The position numbers and the translations under genes are program-made. A DNA stretch of 64,000 bases, taken from the NCBI RefSeq assembly GCF_004328625.1, contig NZ_CP032229.1:434001-498000 (forward strand). The letters run 5' to 3'. Each line of letters starts with the position of its first letter. The first letter of the stretch is position 1. The stretch is from Streptomyces seoulensis (GTDB lineage Bacteria; Actinomycetota; Actinomycetes; Streptomycetales; Streptomycetaceae). The notes under the pieces were generated by a model that did no database searches, was not told where the DNA came from, and saw only the letters and a program-made list of their open reading frames with translations. Of this stretch, positions 9,303-18,140 are shown piece by piece.

Positions 9303-10253
9303 TCAGGCCGAGAGCTCCCAGGCGTACGGCGGTTCGGCGCCGCAGCGGGAGCAGGTCAGGGCCGCCGCACGGGCGGCGAAACCGAGCACGTCGCGCCAGA
9401 TCTCCGCGTCCAGCCCCGCGACCGCCGCGTGGCTCAGCGCGCCGACCTCGCGCAGCCGGTGCAGCAGCGCCGCGTTCACCGTGTCGCCCGCCCCGATGGT
9501 GTCGGCCACCGTGACCGGCGTACCCGGCACGCTCACCCGGCCCGCGCCCCGGCTCCACACGCTCAGTCCGTCACCGCCCCGGGTCAGGACGATCGCCGCG
9601 GGGCCGCGCTCCAGCCACGCCGACAGGTGAACGTCGAGATCCTCACCGGACCCGGTGCCCGCCAGCCATGCCGCGTCCTCCACCGACAGCTTCAGCAGGG
9701 CCACGTGCGGCAGCCAGGACAGGAACCGCTCCCGGTAGGCGCCGGCGTCCGCGATCAGCCCGGCCCGGATGTTGGGGTCGAGCGCGGTGAACACCCCGCG
9801 CGCCGACTCCCGCTTCAGCAGCGCCTCGTACGCGCTCGCGCCGGGCTCCAGCACCAGCGAGCAGGTGCCGACGGAGAGGGCGGTGACCCCGTCCGGCAGC
9901 GCGGGCGGGAGGGCGAACAGCCGGTCGGCGGTGCCCTCGGTGTAGAAGCCGTAGCCCGCCGAACCGTCGCTGCCCACGTCGGCGACGGCCAGCGTGGTGG
10001 GCTCGGGGCCCCGCTGGACCAGCGCCGTGTCGACACCGGCGTCCGCCAGCCCCGACAGCAGGGCGGCGCCGAAGGCGTCGGTGGACACGCGCGAGCAGAA
10101 CGCCGTCGGGGAGCCGAGGCGGCCCAGCGCGACGGCCGCGTTGTACGGCCCGCCGCCGCGCTGCGGGAGGAGCGGCGGCAGGGCGGGCGCCGGGTCGGAG
10201 CTGACGGGGGCGGGCACGAGGTCGATGAGTGCCTCGCCGGCGACGACGATCAC
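9303..10253 (-). CDS. PfkB-family sugar kinase (fructokinase-like)
   Basis: A 316-residue ribokinase/PfkB kinase. The start MIVVAGEALIDLVP is the classic N-terminal strand of fructokinases, GGGPYNAAVALGRLG is the substrate-glycine motif, and GAGDTVNAAL near residue 255 holds the catalytic Asp and anion hole. The GTG at 10253 has AAGGA 8 bases upstream. It lies 83 bases downstream of the LacI gene on the same strand and faces a dehydrogenase plus sugar-porter pair. The likely role is phosphorylation of the ketose (fructose or similar) made by that dehydrogenase (inference). The exact substrate cannot be read from sequence. Confidence 0.85.
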   Translation of the reverse strand: MIVVAGEALIDLVPAPVSSDPAPALPPLLPQRGGGPYNAAVALGRLGSPTAFCSRVSTDAFGAALLSGLADAGVDTALVQRGPEPTTLAVADVGSDGSAGYGFYTEGTADRLFALPPALPDGVTALSVGTCSLVLEPGASAYEALLKRESARGVFTALDPNIRAGLIADAGAYRERFLSWLPHVALLKLSVEDAAWLAGTGSGEDLDVHLSAWLERGPAAIVLTRGGDGLSVWSRGAGRVSVPGTPVTVADTIGAGDTVNAALLHRLREVGALSHAAVAGLDAEIWRDVLGFAARAAALTCSRCGAEPPYAWELSA

Positions 10254-10336
10254 AGGGCTGTTCCTTTCGGTGCGCCGTGGTGCGGCGGGGCGAAGTGGAC
10301 GGGGTGAACGGGTGGGCGGGGTCGGCGGGATGGCCG

Positions 10337-11368
10337 TCAGCCGGGGAGGCCGGCGGCGCCCGGCGGGCAGCCGCAGGAGGTGCGGTGGACGAGGGTGCAG
10401 GGCAGCCGGACGGTCCGCGTGGGGCGGCCGGGCGTGTCCAGGCGCTCCAGGAGCAGGCGCAGCGCCAGTCCGCCGAGGTCACGGCTGGGCTGGCGTACGG
10501 CCGTGAGGCTGGGCGAGAAGAGGTCGGCCCACTCGAAGTCGTCGAAGCTGACGAGCGCGACGTCCTCCGGGATGCGCAGTTCCGCGTCGCGGAGGGCCTG
10601 GAGCGCGCCGATGGTCATCGCGTTGTTCGCCGCGATCACGGCGGTGGGGCGGCCGGGCGAGGCCAGCAGGCGCTCGGTGGCGTGGCGGGCGCCCTCGGAG
10701 GCGGAGTGGCCGTGGGCGAGCAGGGCGGGGTCGAAGGGCAGACCGGCCGCGTCGAGTCCCTGCCGGTACCCGTCGACGCGTTCGGTGGTGGTGCTCAGTC
10801 CGGCGAGTCCGGCCACCAGGGCGATCCGGCGGTGCCCGAGCGCGGCGAGGTGTCCGACCAGCTCGCGTACGGGGGCGACGCCGTCGGCGCAGACCTGGTC
10901 GTACGCGGGTTCCTCGGCCTCGTCGACGAGGCGGTCCAGGAAGACCGCGGGGATGTCGGCGCGGTCCAGGTAGGCGAGGAGTGCGGAGGGTTCGGCGGAG
11001 GGGGCGATGATCACGCCGTCCACCCGGCGCTCGTGGAGCATGCGGACGACGCTCAGCTCGTGCCCGGGGTCGTCGTGCGGGTCGGCGATGAGGAGGCCGT
11101 AGCCGGTGGCGAGGGCCTCGGCCTCGACTCCCTGGAGGATCTCGGTGAAGTACGGGTTGCTGATCGCCGAGACGGCGAGGCCCACCGAGTGGGTGCGGGA
11201 GGTCACCAGGGACCGGGCCAGGGTGTTGTGGATGTAGCCCAGCTCGTCGATGGCGCGCAGCACCGCGTCCCGGGTCGCGGGGCGGACCGGGCGTGTGGCG
11301 TTGAGCACGTGGGAGACCGTGGCCACCGAGACACCCGCGTGCCGTGCCACGTCCGCCATCGTCCGCAT
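10337..11368 (-). CDS. LacI-family repressor of the polyol/sugar module
   Basis: A 343-residue LacI/GalR regulator. The N-terminal helix-turn-helix is MADVARHAGVSVATVSHVLN, followed by the hinge helix region ending LARSLVTSRTH, and the periplasmic-binding-like effector domain holds SNPYFTEILQG and DGVIIAPS. It ends with a Cys-containing tail (SCGCPPG). It diverges from the dehydrogenase/MFS pair, and a perfect 26-bp palindrome lies 126 bases upstream of its start, the obvious operator. It probably represses both arms and itself until the sugar or a sugar phosphate binds (family knowledge plus layout). Confidence 0.92.
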   Translation of the reverse strand: MRTMADVARHAGVSVATVSHVLNATRPVRPATRDAVLRAIDELGYIHNTLARSLVTSRTHSVGLAVSAISNPYFTEILQGVEAEALATGYGLLIADPHDDPGHELSVVRMLHERRVDGVIIAPSAEPSALLAYLDRADIPAVFLDRLVDEAEEPAYDQVCADGVAPVRELVGHLAALGHRRIALVAGLAGLSTTTERVDGYRQGLDAAGLPFDPALLAHGHSASEGARHATERLLASPGRPTAVIAANNAMTIGALQALRDAELRIPEDVALVSFDDFEWADLFSPSLTAVRQPSRDLGGLALRLLLERLDTPGRPTRTVRLPCTLVHRTSCGCPPGAAGLPG

Positions 11369-11494
11369 CGGTTCTCCTTCGTGTGCCCCGTGCCGCGTGT
11401 CCGCCCGCCCGCGCCGGAGCCGGCCGGGGCCGAGCGGACCGGGGTGGGTCGGCTCGTCCGTCCATGAGATGCCAATGACCTATCAAAAGTCACA

Positions 11495-11520
11495 CGTAAG
11501 CGTTTGCGCAAACGCTTACG
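11495..11520. promoter_or_regulatory. LacI-type operator, perfect 26-bp palindrome
   Basis: The left half CGTAAGCGTTTGC (11495-11507) is the exact reverse complement of 11508-11520. The central TTGCGCAA and flanking AAACGCTT match LacI-family operators, which centre on a CG step. It sits 61 bases before the dehydrogenase start and 126 before lacI, so one dimer or tetramer could control both directions. Confidence 0.9.
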
Positions 11521-11581
11521 CGCGGATTAGGTTTCCCGGCGTCTTCGGACTTCCGTCCGCACACTGTCGTGAGGAGGCGCC

Positions 11582-12637
11582 ATGCGCGCTGTCGTGGTCA
11601 CCCAGCCGGGAAGCGCCGAGCTGGCCGTCATACCCGATCCGAGTCCCGGTCCCTCGGAGGTGGTCGTCCAGGTCAGCTCGTGCGGCCTGTGCGGGACGGA
11701 CATGCACATCCTGGGCGGCGAGCTGCCGTCCGTGCCCTACCCGCTGATCCCCGGCCACGAGCTGACGGGTGTCGTGGTGGAGGCCGGCAAGGACGTGCTG
11801 TTCCCGGCCGTCGGCCAGCGCGTCGCCGTCGACCCCAACACCCCGTGCGGCGCCTGCCACTACTGCCGGATCGGGCGCGGCAACCTCTGCGAGCACTACA
11901 CGGCGGTCGGCGTGACCCGCAACGGTGGTTTCGCAGAGTACGTGGCCGTCCCCGCCGCCCGCTGCCACGTCCTGCCCGAGGGCCTGTCCGAGGCGGCGGC
12001 CGGACTGGTCGAGCCGCTCTCCTGCGCCGTGCACGGCCTGAGCCGGCTGCCCCGCCGCCCCGGTGAGCACTACCTCGTCTACGGCGCCGGGACCATGGGC
12101 CTGATGATGGCGGCCCTGGTCGGCAACGCGGGCGCCGCCTCCGTCTCCGTCGTCGACCCCAACGTCCGCCGCCTGGAGCTGGCCCGGCGCATGGGCGCCG
12201 ACGCCACGGCCGCGAACGCCGACGAGCTGGGCCGGGAGCACGGCTTCGAGGTCGTCATCGACGCCACCGGTGTGATCGCGGCCATCGAGGACGGTCTCGG
12301 CCGGGTCCGCAAGGGCGGCACCTTCCTCCAGTTCGGCGTCGCCGACCCCTCCCGGCGGGCCACCTTCTCGCCGTACATGGTCTACAACCGCGAGATCGAC
12401 ATCATCGGCTCCATGGCGGTGCACAACGGGTTCCAGCCCGCCGTCGAGATCCTCGCCGGCGGTCTGGACCTCGACCCGCTGGTCAGCGACGTGCTGCCGC
12501 TGGAGAACTTCGACGACGCCGTCACCCTCTTCCGCGCGGGCGCCGGACAGAAGATCCACCTGGCCCCGCAGGCGGACGACCCGCGCACGACGGCGGTCCG
12601 GTCGGCGGCGGCCACGGTCGCGGACGCGGCGTCTTGA
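11582..12637 (+). CDS. Zinc-dependent medium-chain (polyol) dehydrogenase
   Basis: A 351-residue MDR-family alcohol dehydrogenase. The catalytic zinc ligands are CGLCGTDMH and GHELTG, and the structural zinc cluster is CGACHYCRIGRGNLC. The NAD site is VYGAGTMGLMM, with an Asp ending the second strand (VVDPN), which suggests NAD rather than NADP. The family includes sorbitol, xylitol and threonine dehydrogenases. GAGGAGGC lies 4-11 bases before the ATG. Its stop overlaps the TTG start of a sugar-porter MFS, and a PfkB kinase is divergent, so oxidation of an imported polyol to a ketose is the likely role (inference). The substrate is open: sorbitol, mannitol, xylitol or arabitol would all fit. 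Confidence 0.88.
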   Translation: MRAVVVTQPGSAELAVIPDPSPGPSEVVVQVSSCGLCGTDMHILGGELPSVPYPLIPGHELTGVVVEAGKDVLFPAVGQRVAVDPNTPCGACHYCRIGRGNLCEHYTAVGVTRNGGFAEYVAVPAARCHVLPEGLSEAAAGLVEPLSCAVHGLSRLPRRPGEHYLVYGAGTMGLMMAALVGNAGAASVSVVDPNVRRLELARRMGADATAANADELGREHGFEVVIDATGVIAAIEDGLGRVRKGGTFLQFGVADPSRRATFSPYMVYNREIDIIGSMAVHNGFQPAVEILAGGLDLDPLVSDVLPLENFDDAVTLFRAGAGQKIHLAPQADDPRTTAVRSAAATVADAAS

Positions 12638-14061
12638 GCGGCCCGCCCAAGGCGGCGCCGCAGCGGCGCCCACGGCTGCGCAACGCCCTGATCTGGGTGT
12701 TCGGCGCCCTCGGCGGCATCCTGTGGGGGTACGACACGGGGGTGATCTCCGGTGCGATGCTGTTCATCCGCCGGGACATCGCGCTGTCGCCTCTGCTGGA
12801 GGGCCTGGTCGTCTCGGGCCTGCTGGTGGGCGCGATGGCGGGCGCCGGGCTGGCCGGAAAGCTCTCCGACGCCTGGGGCAGGCGCCGCCTGATCCTGGGC
12901 GCCGCGCTCGTCTTCATCGTCGGCACGGTCGGCGCGGCCCTCTCCTCCGAGGCGTCGCTGCTCATCGGGGCGCGGGTGCTGATCGGCGTGGGCGTCGGCA
13001 TCGCCTCGGTCGTGGTGCCGCTCTACCTGACCGAGCTGGCGCCGGTGGAGGTGCGCGGCGGACTCGCGTCCCTGATGCAGCTCCTGGTGACCGTGGGCAT
13101 CTTCCTGGCCTACCTCACCGACTACGCCCTGGCCCCGGCGCACGCCTGGCGCTGGATGATCGGGCTCGGTGTGCTTCCGGCGGCGGTCCTCGCCCTCGGC
13201 ATCCTCACCCAGCCGGAGAGCCCGCGCTGGCTGGTCGGACGGGGCCGCCGGGACGACGCACGCGCGGTGCTGACGCGGCTGCGCGGGGACGGCGAGGCGG
13301 CGCGCACCGAGCTGCTGGACATCGAGCGGACGCTGGAGGAGGAGCGGGCGGAGACGCGGCGGCTGACGCTGCGCGACCTGCTCTCCCCCAGGCTGCGGCC
13401 GATGCTGGTCGTCGGTCTGCTGCTGGTGTTCTTCCAGAACTTCGGCGGCATCAACACGATCATCTACTACGCCCCGACGCTGCTGACCAGCATCGGCTTC
13501 GGCGACAACGGCGCGATCCTCGCCAACGTCGGCATCGGCGTCGTCAACATGCTGATGACCCTCCCGGCGATGCGCCTGATCGACCGCCGGGGCCGCCGGC
13601 CGCTGCTGCTGTGGGGCTCGGCCGGGATGTGCGCCGGCATGGTCGTCCTGGCCGCCGTGAACCTCACCCCGCTCGGCCACGGCTCGCTGCTCGCCCCGCT
13701 GACGCTCTTCGGTGTCGCGCTGTATGTGGCCGCGTTCGCCATGTCGTGGGGGCCGGTGCAGTGGGTGATGCTGCCGGAGCTGTTCCCGACCCGCATCCGC
13801 GCGGGCGCGGTGGGCGTGTGCGTGGTGTTCAACTGGCTGTTCAACATGGCCGTGGCGCTGGTCTTCCCGTCCCTCCTGCACGCGTGGGGCGCGGGCGCCA
13901 ACTTCGTGATCTTCGCCGTGACCACCCTGGCCTCCGGCGTCTTCGTCAAGAAGCTGCTGCCGGAGACGCGGGGGCGGACGCTGGAGCAGATCGAACGGGA
14001 CCTGCTGCGTCGCGGCGACGAGGCCCCGGAGCCGGCCCCCTCGACGGTGTCGGTCGGCTGA
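12634..14061 (+). CDS. Sugar porter (MFS, GLUT/XylE type)
   Basis: A 475-residue, 12-helix proton-sugar symporter. Family signatures are GYDTGVISGAM in helix 1, the loop motif GRRRL (D/R/G-type), PESPRWL after helix 6, NTIIYYAPT in helix 7 and the PETRG at the end of helix 12. The TTG start at 12634 overlaps the dehydrogenase stop at 12635-12637, giving translational coupling. It should import the polyol or sugar oxidised by the upstream enzyme. The C-terminal tail is short and Glu/Pro-rich. The family call is firm, the substrate inferred. Confidence 0.92.
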   Translation: MSGPPKAAPQRRPRLRNALIWVFGALGGILWGYDTGVISGAMLFIRRDIALSPLLEGLVVSGLLVGAMAGAGLAGKLSDAWGRRRLILGAALVFIVGTVGAALSSEASLLIGARVLIGVGVGIASVVVPLYLTELAPVEVRGGLASLMQLLVTVGIFLAYLTDYALAPAHAWRWMIGLGVLPAAVLALGILTQPESPRWLVGRGRRDDARAVLTRLRGDGEAARTELLDIERTLEEERAETRRLTLRDLLSPRLRPMLVVGLLLVFFQNFGGINTIIYYAPTLLTSIGFGDNGAILANVGIGVVNMLMTLPAMRLIDRRGRRPLLLWGSAGMCAGMVVLAAVNLTPLGHGSLLAPLTLFGVALYVAAFAMSWGPVQWVMLPELFPTRIRAGAVGVCVVFNWLFNMAVALVFPSLLHAWGAGANFVIFAVTTLASGVFVKKLLPETRGRTLEQIERDLLRRGDEAPEPAPSTVSVG

Positions 14062-14066
14062 ACGGG

Positions 14067-14100
14067 TCCGGGGCCCCGGCATCGCGCCAGGGCCCCCGGA
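14067..14100. terminator. Possible bidirectional terminator
   Basis: The arms TCCGGGGCCC (14067-14076) and GGGCCCCCGGA (14090-14100) pair with one bulge, between the convergent ends of the sugar porter and the GH43 gene. Confidence 0.45.
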
Positions 14101-14106
14101 ATCCGG

Positions 14107-15177
14107 CTACTCGAAGAACTTCAGCCCCCACCCGGTGTCCGAGGTGGGTCCGGGCACATTGGCGCGCCGGTATGTGGTGTCGCCCCACCACGCGAACGAC
14201 CCGGTGTACCAGTACCGGTTGTCCCAGGAGTACGGCGTGCCCTTGGCCACCGCGTGGAACATCAGCGGGAAGCGCGGCCCGGCCGGCGGGCTGGTGGCGA
14301 TGTCCCCATTGAGCAGGACGAAGGTGTGGTGCCCGGGGCCATTGACGTACAGCGTGGGGTCCCAGCCGGCCATCATGGTCGAGCGGTTGGAGCCGAAGAG
14401 GCAGCCGTTGGACTTGTACCAGTCCCACACGTACGTCGGATCGCCGCCGGCTCGCAGCCGCAGGTCCGCCAGGCAGTACTGGTCGCTCCAGCTGCCGTTC
14501 GCCGAGTAGACGATGTGGAGCTGGCCACCCGGGTCCCGGATCGCCTCGGGTGCCTCGTTGATGTACGGGTTGCCGACCACCCGCTCCCAGCTCTCCCGTG
14601 GCTGGGAGATGACGTTTCGCGCTCCGGTCGGCGTGGTGGGGCTGCTCATCCGGGCGATGTAGAGGTTCTGCTCGACGTTGGTGTCCCCCGCCCAGCCCGA
14701 CCAGACGAACCAGCGCTGCCCGCTGAACGTGAACATGGTGCCGTCGATGGCCCACTTGTCGTCCGGGAGCGCGAGCCGGGTCTCGCCGCCGTAGCCGCTG
14801 TCGGGGCTGGCGGAGCTGATGACGAACATCCGGTGTGCGGAGCCCCGTCCTGCGGTGAAGTAGATGTAGTAGCGCCCGCCGTCCGTGGTCAGTTCCGGCG
14901 CCCACACCTCCCCGCGCCCCTGGGTGTCCGACCACACCTGCCGGGCGGACGCGGAGGCGAGTCCGGCGGTCGAGGACGCCTGCCGTACGGCGATCCCGCC
15001 GCCGGTGGACTGCGCCGAGATGTAGGTGGAGCCGACCCGGATGACGCTCGGGTCGGCCGCCCGCAGCGATGTCTGCTCGGCCATGGCCGGCCCGGCGGAG
15101 GCGAACGACAGCAGCGCGGCGAAGAGGCCCGACACCGTGAGCACAAGGACAGCTCGGAAGCTGCGAAATGATGTCAT
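14107..15177 (-). CDS. Secreted glycoside hydrolase, GH43-like (arabinan/arabinofuranosidase type)
   Basis: A 356-residue exported enzyme with a clean signal peptide (MTSFRSFRAVLVLTVSGLF, cleavage after GPAMA). The five-bladed propeller pattern of clan GH-F is visible: ADPSVIRVGSTY with the general-base Asp near residue 42, VWAPELTTDGGRYYIYF, IDGTMF with a pKa-modulating Asp, and NEAPEAI with the catalytic acid Glu. Secreted Streptomyces proteins of this layout cleave arabino-oligosaccharides (exo-1,5-arabinofuranosidase-like, from memory of the GH43_26 group). It has no carbohydrate-binding module. It sits alone, convergent with the sugar porter. GH43 is confident; the substrate is moderate. 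Confidence 0.8.
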   Translation of the reverse strand: MTSFRSFRAVLVLTVSGLFAALLSFASAGPAMAEQTSLRAADPSVIRVGSTYISAQSTGGGIAVRQASSTAGLASASARQVWSDTQGRGEVWAPELTTDGGRYYIYFTAGRGSAHRMFVISSASPDSGYGGETRLALPDDKWAIDGTMFTFSGQRWFVWSGWAGDTNVEQNLYIARMSSPTTPTGARNVISQPRESWERVVGNPYINEAPEAIRDPGGQLHIVYSANGSWSDQYCLADLRLRAGGDPTYVWDWYKSNGCLFGSNRSTMMAGWDPTLYVNGPGHHTFVLLNGDIATSPPAGPRFPLMFHAVAKGTPYSWDNRYWYTGSFAWWGDTTYRRANVPGPTSDTGWGLKFFE

Positions 15178-15258
15178 GCGGGTCTTTTACATCGATGCAA
15201 GGACACTGCCCAGCCCTCTTGCGGACCCAAGTCCTCCGCCGTTCCCCCGGAATACGAA

Positions 15259-15291
15259 ATCCGGGAGGCGCCGTGTGGGCGCCTCCCGGAT
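15259..15291 (-). terminator. Intrinsic terminator of the TerD-fusion gene
   Basis: A 14-bp perfect stem, 15259-15272 with 15278-15291, around the 5-base loop GTGTG. It lies 98 bases beyond the stop of the minus-strand 723-codon gene and 82 bases upstream of the GH43 start, so it isolates the two. Confidence 0.85.
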
Positions 15292-15388
15292 GACCAAGTC
15301 GGCGGCGAGGAAAGCGAAGGAACTCGTTTCAGGAAAGGAAGTTGAGAAGGAAGCCCCTTCATGGCCTCGCCGCGGGCAACGCTAGCAC

Positions 15389-17560
15389 TCAGGCCGGGAT
15401 CAGGTCGCGCAGATTTTCGGGGGTGATGACACGCGAGTCCGGGTGCAGCCCCTCGGGCCGCACCAGGCCGATGTACGTCACCGGCTCGTCCGGCACCGTC
15501 TCGCCGTCCCACTGCTCCACGGGCGCGGTGCCGTCGGCCATCAGGCCGGTCAGGTACCGCACCGTCAGCTGCTCCCGCTCCACGAGCGCGCGCACCACCA
15601 TGGACACGGACGCCTGGTTCTCCTCGACCCGGTTGGCATCCGTGATGCCCGTCAGGTAGAGGTGCAGCCACTTCGCCTGCCACCGGCCGTGATCCCCGCG
15701 CCGGAACACCAGCGGCAGCGCCACCCGGCCCGCCCCGCGCAGCTCCGACTTCATCCGCACGCTGCGCGGCTCGAACGGCCGGCCCTTCTGCTCACCGTCG
15801 CGCAGCATGAACCCGAAGAACGACTCCTCGGTCTCCTCGAAGCCCTCGCCCGCATAGATGTTGACCTGCGGGACGATGAACGAGCCGCGCACCCGGCCCA
15901 GGGTCAGCTCGATGAACTCCGAGGCGCCGTCGGGGGCTTCGGTGATGTCGCCGGAGTGCCGGCCGCCGACGCCCCTGAGAGCCGTGTAGGAGAGCCAGGA
16001 GTCGGTGCTGTAGTCGGCGCGCAGCAGCAGCGCCGACAGGTCGTAGTCGGTCCGGCGCTCCGTCTCCTTCCAGTACACGAAGAAACGGAGCCGCTCGCCG
16101 TCGACCTCCGAGACCGACCCGCGCGGCAGCACGCCCAGCCCGGCCGCGGTGGCCCGGCCACTGAGCGGGAGCGCCACGTCGAGGACGGCGGGGTCGAGCA
16201 GCAGCCGGCCCGGCGCCGGGAGCCGGCGGCGTATCTCGGCGTCCAGGGCGGCGATCAGCCGGTCGCGGTCGCCCGCCGGTACGGGCGGGCGGGCGTCGGG
16301 GGTCACCCAGGCGCGGCCCCGGCGGTTGACGAAGATCCGCGAACGGCCGCTCTCCCGCGCCCTGTTGTGCAGGTGCTCGCGCACCGAGAGCACGACCCGG
16401 CCGGAGACGTCGGGAGCCACCCGAACCGCGGCGGCGATCACCGCGTCCCGCTCCTCCTGGCCGGCGGCGCCGCGCAGCAGGAGGTCCAGGGCGCGGAACA
16501 GCCTGCCGGGCGCGGACTCGAGCAGCTTCACCGCGCCGAGGACGTCGGACGCGGTGAGCAGTTCCTCGATCCGGCTGTCGAAGGACCGCGCCTCCTTCTC
16601 GCCCCGGGCGACCGCGAACACGTCGGCGGCGTGCGGCCAGCGCGGGTACTCGTGCGGGTGGAGGCGCTCACCGAGCCGCTTGAAGGGCTCCCGGTGCGTG
16701 TGCACGTCGGCGAGCTTCGCGGGATTCGCCGCGATCACGGCGTCGAGACCTGCGAGCAGCCCTCGGCGCAGCGGCCGGGGCACCGACCGGAACCGGGTCG
16801 GTTCCTGCAGCGTCACGTCACCGCCGGAGAGTACGCAGGCCAGCCGCAGCACATCGGTGACGGTGTCGAGCAGGAGGTCCGCCCCGACGCCGAGCCGCGC
16901 CTCGTTGATGACGGCCCGGTTCTCCCGTACCGGAATCCGCTCCGGCTGAGGATCGAGCGCGCAGCGCTGGGCGAGGGTCCTGAGGTCGCGCAGGTCGTCC
17001 TCGTTCAGCGGGGTGGTGCTGCCGGCGAGGGCGAGGTAGAGGGCGCCGAGTTCGGTGTCCAGGTCGCGGCCGAGGTGCAGGACGGTGATCCGGTCGCCCG
17101 CCGAGGCGATCAGTTCGTCCTGGGCCGCGAGCATCTCCTCGTACGTGTGCTGGTACCGGCCGTAGGCGGGCAGGCTCAGCAGGTCCACGGCCCCGCGCGT
17201 CAACTGGGCCAGCACCTTCCCGCGTGACGCCTTGTCACCGAGCGCCTCGGTCACGCATCGCGTCCAGAACTCTTCGGTGGCCGGCACGTTGGCGGGGAAG
17301 TCGATGAAGTAGGAGTTGTGCCGGACATGGTCGCCCGCCATCTCGCGCACCACGGGCAGCGTCCGCCTGGCGGTGTGCACGACCGCGGCCTCGGACAGTC
17401 CCGACAGCCGCTCCAGCAGCTCGGCCGAGAGCTTGAAGCCCACGGAGGCCAGCACGGCGTCGAACTGCCGCGCGACGACCGTGCCTGCACCGGCCGAGCC
17501 CTCGGGGGCGGGAAGCCGGTGTGTGTGCCGGATGACCAGCGATTCGAAAATCTGCGCCAT
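15389..17560 (-). CDS. Large TerD-domain protein of unknown function
   Basis: A 723-residue cytoplasmic protein. The last third (about residues 505-640) is a TerD/TerZ-type domain: DYDLSALLLRADYSTDSW, SGDITEAPDG, FIELTLGRVRG, and FEETEESFFGFMLRD, the acidic pattern that binds calcium in tellurite-resistance TerD proteins (family knowledge). The first 500 residues are unfamiliar: mostly helical and rich in Arg/Leu, with FIDFPANVPATEEFW near residue 80 and a HxxxE-type HTHREPFKRLGERLHPHEY near 285. The ATG at 17560 follows CCCGGA and is the first Met of the conserved-looking part; the open frame upstream to 18148 is antisense to the CGNR gene and was not used. Stress-response Ter proteins often carry such fused modules. 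It is monocistronic, with its own terminator. Confidence 0.8.
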   Translation of the reverse strand: MAQIFESLVIRHTHRLPAPEGSAGAGTVVARQFDAVLASVGFKLSAELLERLSGLSEAAVVHTARRTLPVVREMAGDHVRHNSYFIDFPANVPATEEFWTRCVTEALGDKASRGKVLAQLTRGAVDLLSLPAYGRYQHTYEEMLAAQDELIASAGDRITVLHLGRDLDTELGALYLALAGSTTPLNEDDLRDLRTLAQRCALDPQPERIPVRENRAVINEARLGVGADLLLDTVTDVLRLACVLSGGDVTLQEPTRFRSVPRPLRRGLLAGLDAVIAANPAKLADVHTHREPFKRLGERLHPHEYPRWPHAADVFAVARGEKEARSFDSRIEELLTASDVLGAVKLLESAPGRLFRALDLLLRGAAGQEERDAVIAAAVRVAPDVSGRVVLSVREHLHNRARESGRSRIFVNRRGRAWVTPDARPPVPAGDRDRLIAALDAEIRRRLPAPGRLLLDPAVLDVALPLSGRATAAGLGVLPRGSVSEVDGERLRFFVYWKETERRTDYDLSALLLRADYSTDSWLSYTALRGVGGRHSGDITEAPDGASEFIELTLGRVRGSFIVPQVNIYAGEGFEETEESFFGFMLRDGEQKGRPFEPRSVRMKSELRGAGRVALPLVFRRGDHGRWQAKWLHLYLTGITDANRVEENQASVSMVVRALVEREQLTVRYLTGLMADGTAPVEQWDGETVPDEPVTYIGLVRPEGLHPDSRVITPENLRDLIPA

Positions 17561-17646
17561 TCCGGGATGATCGCAGAGGCGGACACACCGCCGCACGGGA
17601 GTTTTGCCGGGTGTCGCACCGGCGGCGCCGGTCCGCCGTGCGGCCG

Positions 17647-18126
17647 TCAGCGGGTGCGTTCGTAGTGGCGTCGCGCCTTCTCGCGGTTGCCGCAGGCGGC
17701 CATCGAGCACCAGCGGGCCCGGTTGGCACGGCTGCGATCGAGCAGGAACAGCCGGCACTCGCTGTTGGCGCACGGCCGCAGGCGGCCGGGCATGCGCTCC
17801 TCGGTGTCCGCCCAGGCGAGTACGGTCTCGACGGCCAGCCGGGCGTGCGGGGCGGTCCTGAGCGTCCACCGAAGGCCCTCCCGGCCGACCTCCGGAACCT
17901 GCTGGACGCCGTCGAGCAGCGGCTTCAACGCCTCGGGCGAGCGCACTCCGCCGACGATGTCCCGCAGGACGTCCCGCGCCTCCCGGAGCAGCTCCAGTTC
18001 CGCGAGGCTGCCGTCGCCGCCGTGTTCCCGTGCCCAGCTCCGGCCTTCGGCCGAGTCGGCGAGGGCGTCCTGTTCGCGGCCGTCGACCAGCGGCCTGCTG
18101 TTGAGCAGGTCCAGCAGCGTGTTCAT
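17647..18126 (-). CDS. CGNR zinc-finger regulator
   Basis: A 159-residue protein of the ABATE/CGNR family: an N-terminal helical ligand-binding-like part (residues 1-110) and a C-terminal zinc finger CANSECRLFLLDRSR followed by WCSMAACGNREK, giving the CGNR name. The family acts as DNA-binding regulators of divergently placed stress or detoxification genes. GGAGG lies a few bases before the ATG at 18126. It diverges from an alpha/beta hydrolase across 102 bases that hold four GGTTAG motifs in a dyad-symmetric array, so it very likely represses itself and the hydrolase (inference). Confidence 0.9.
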   Translation of the reverse strand: MNTLLDLLNSRPLVDGREQDALADSAEGRSWAREHGGDGSLAELELLREARDVLRDIVGGVRSPEALKPLLDGVQQVPEVGREGLRWTLRTAPHARLAVETVLAWADTEERMPGRLRPCANSECRLFLLDRSRANRARWCSMAACGNREKARRHYERTR

Positions 18127-18140
18127 CGAGCATCCTCCCT

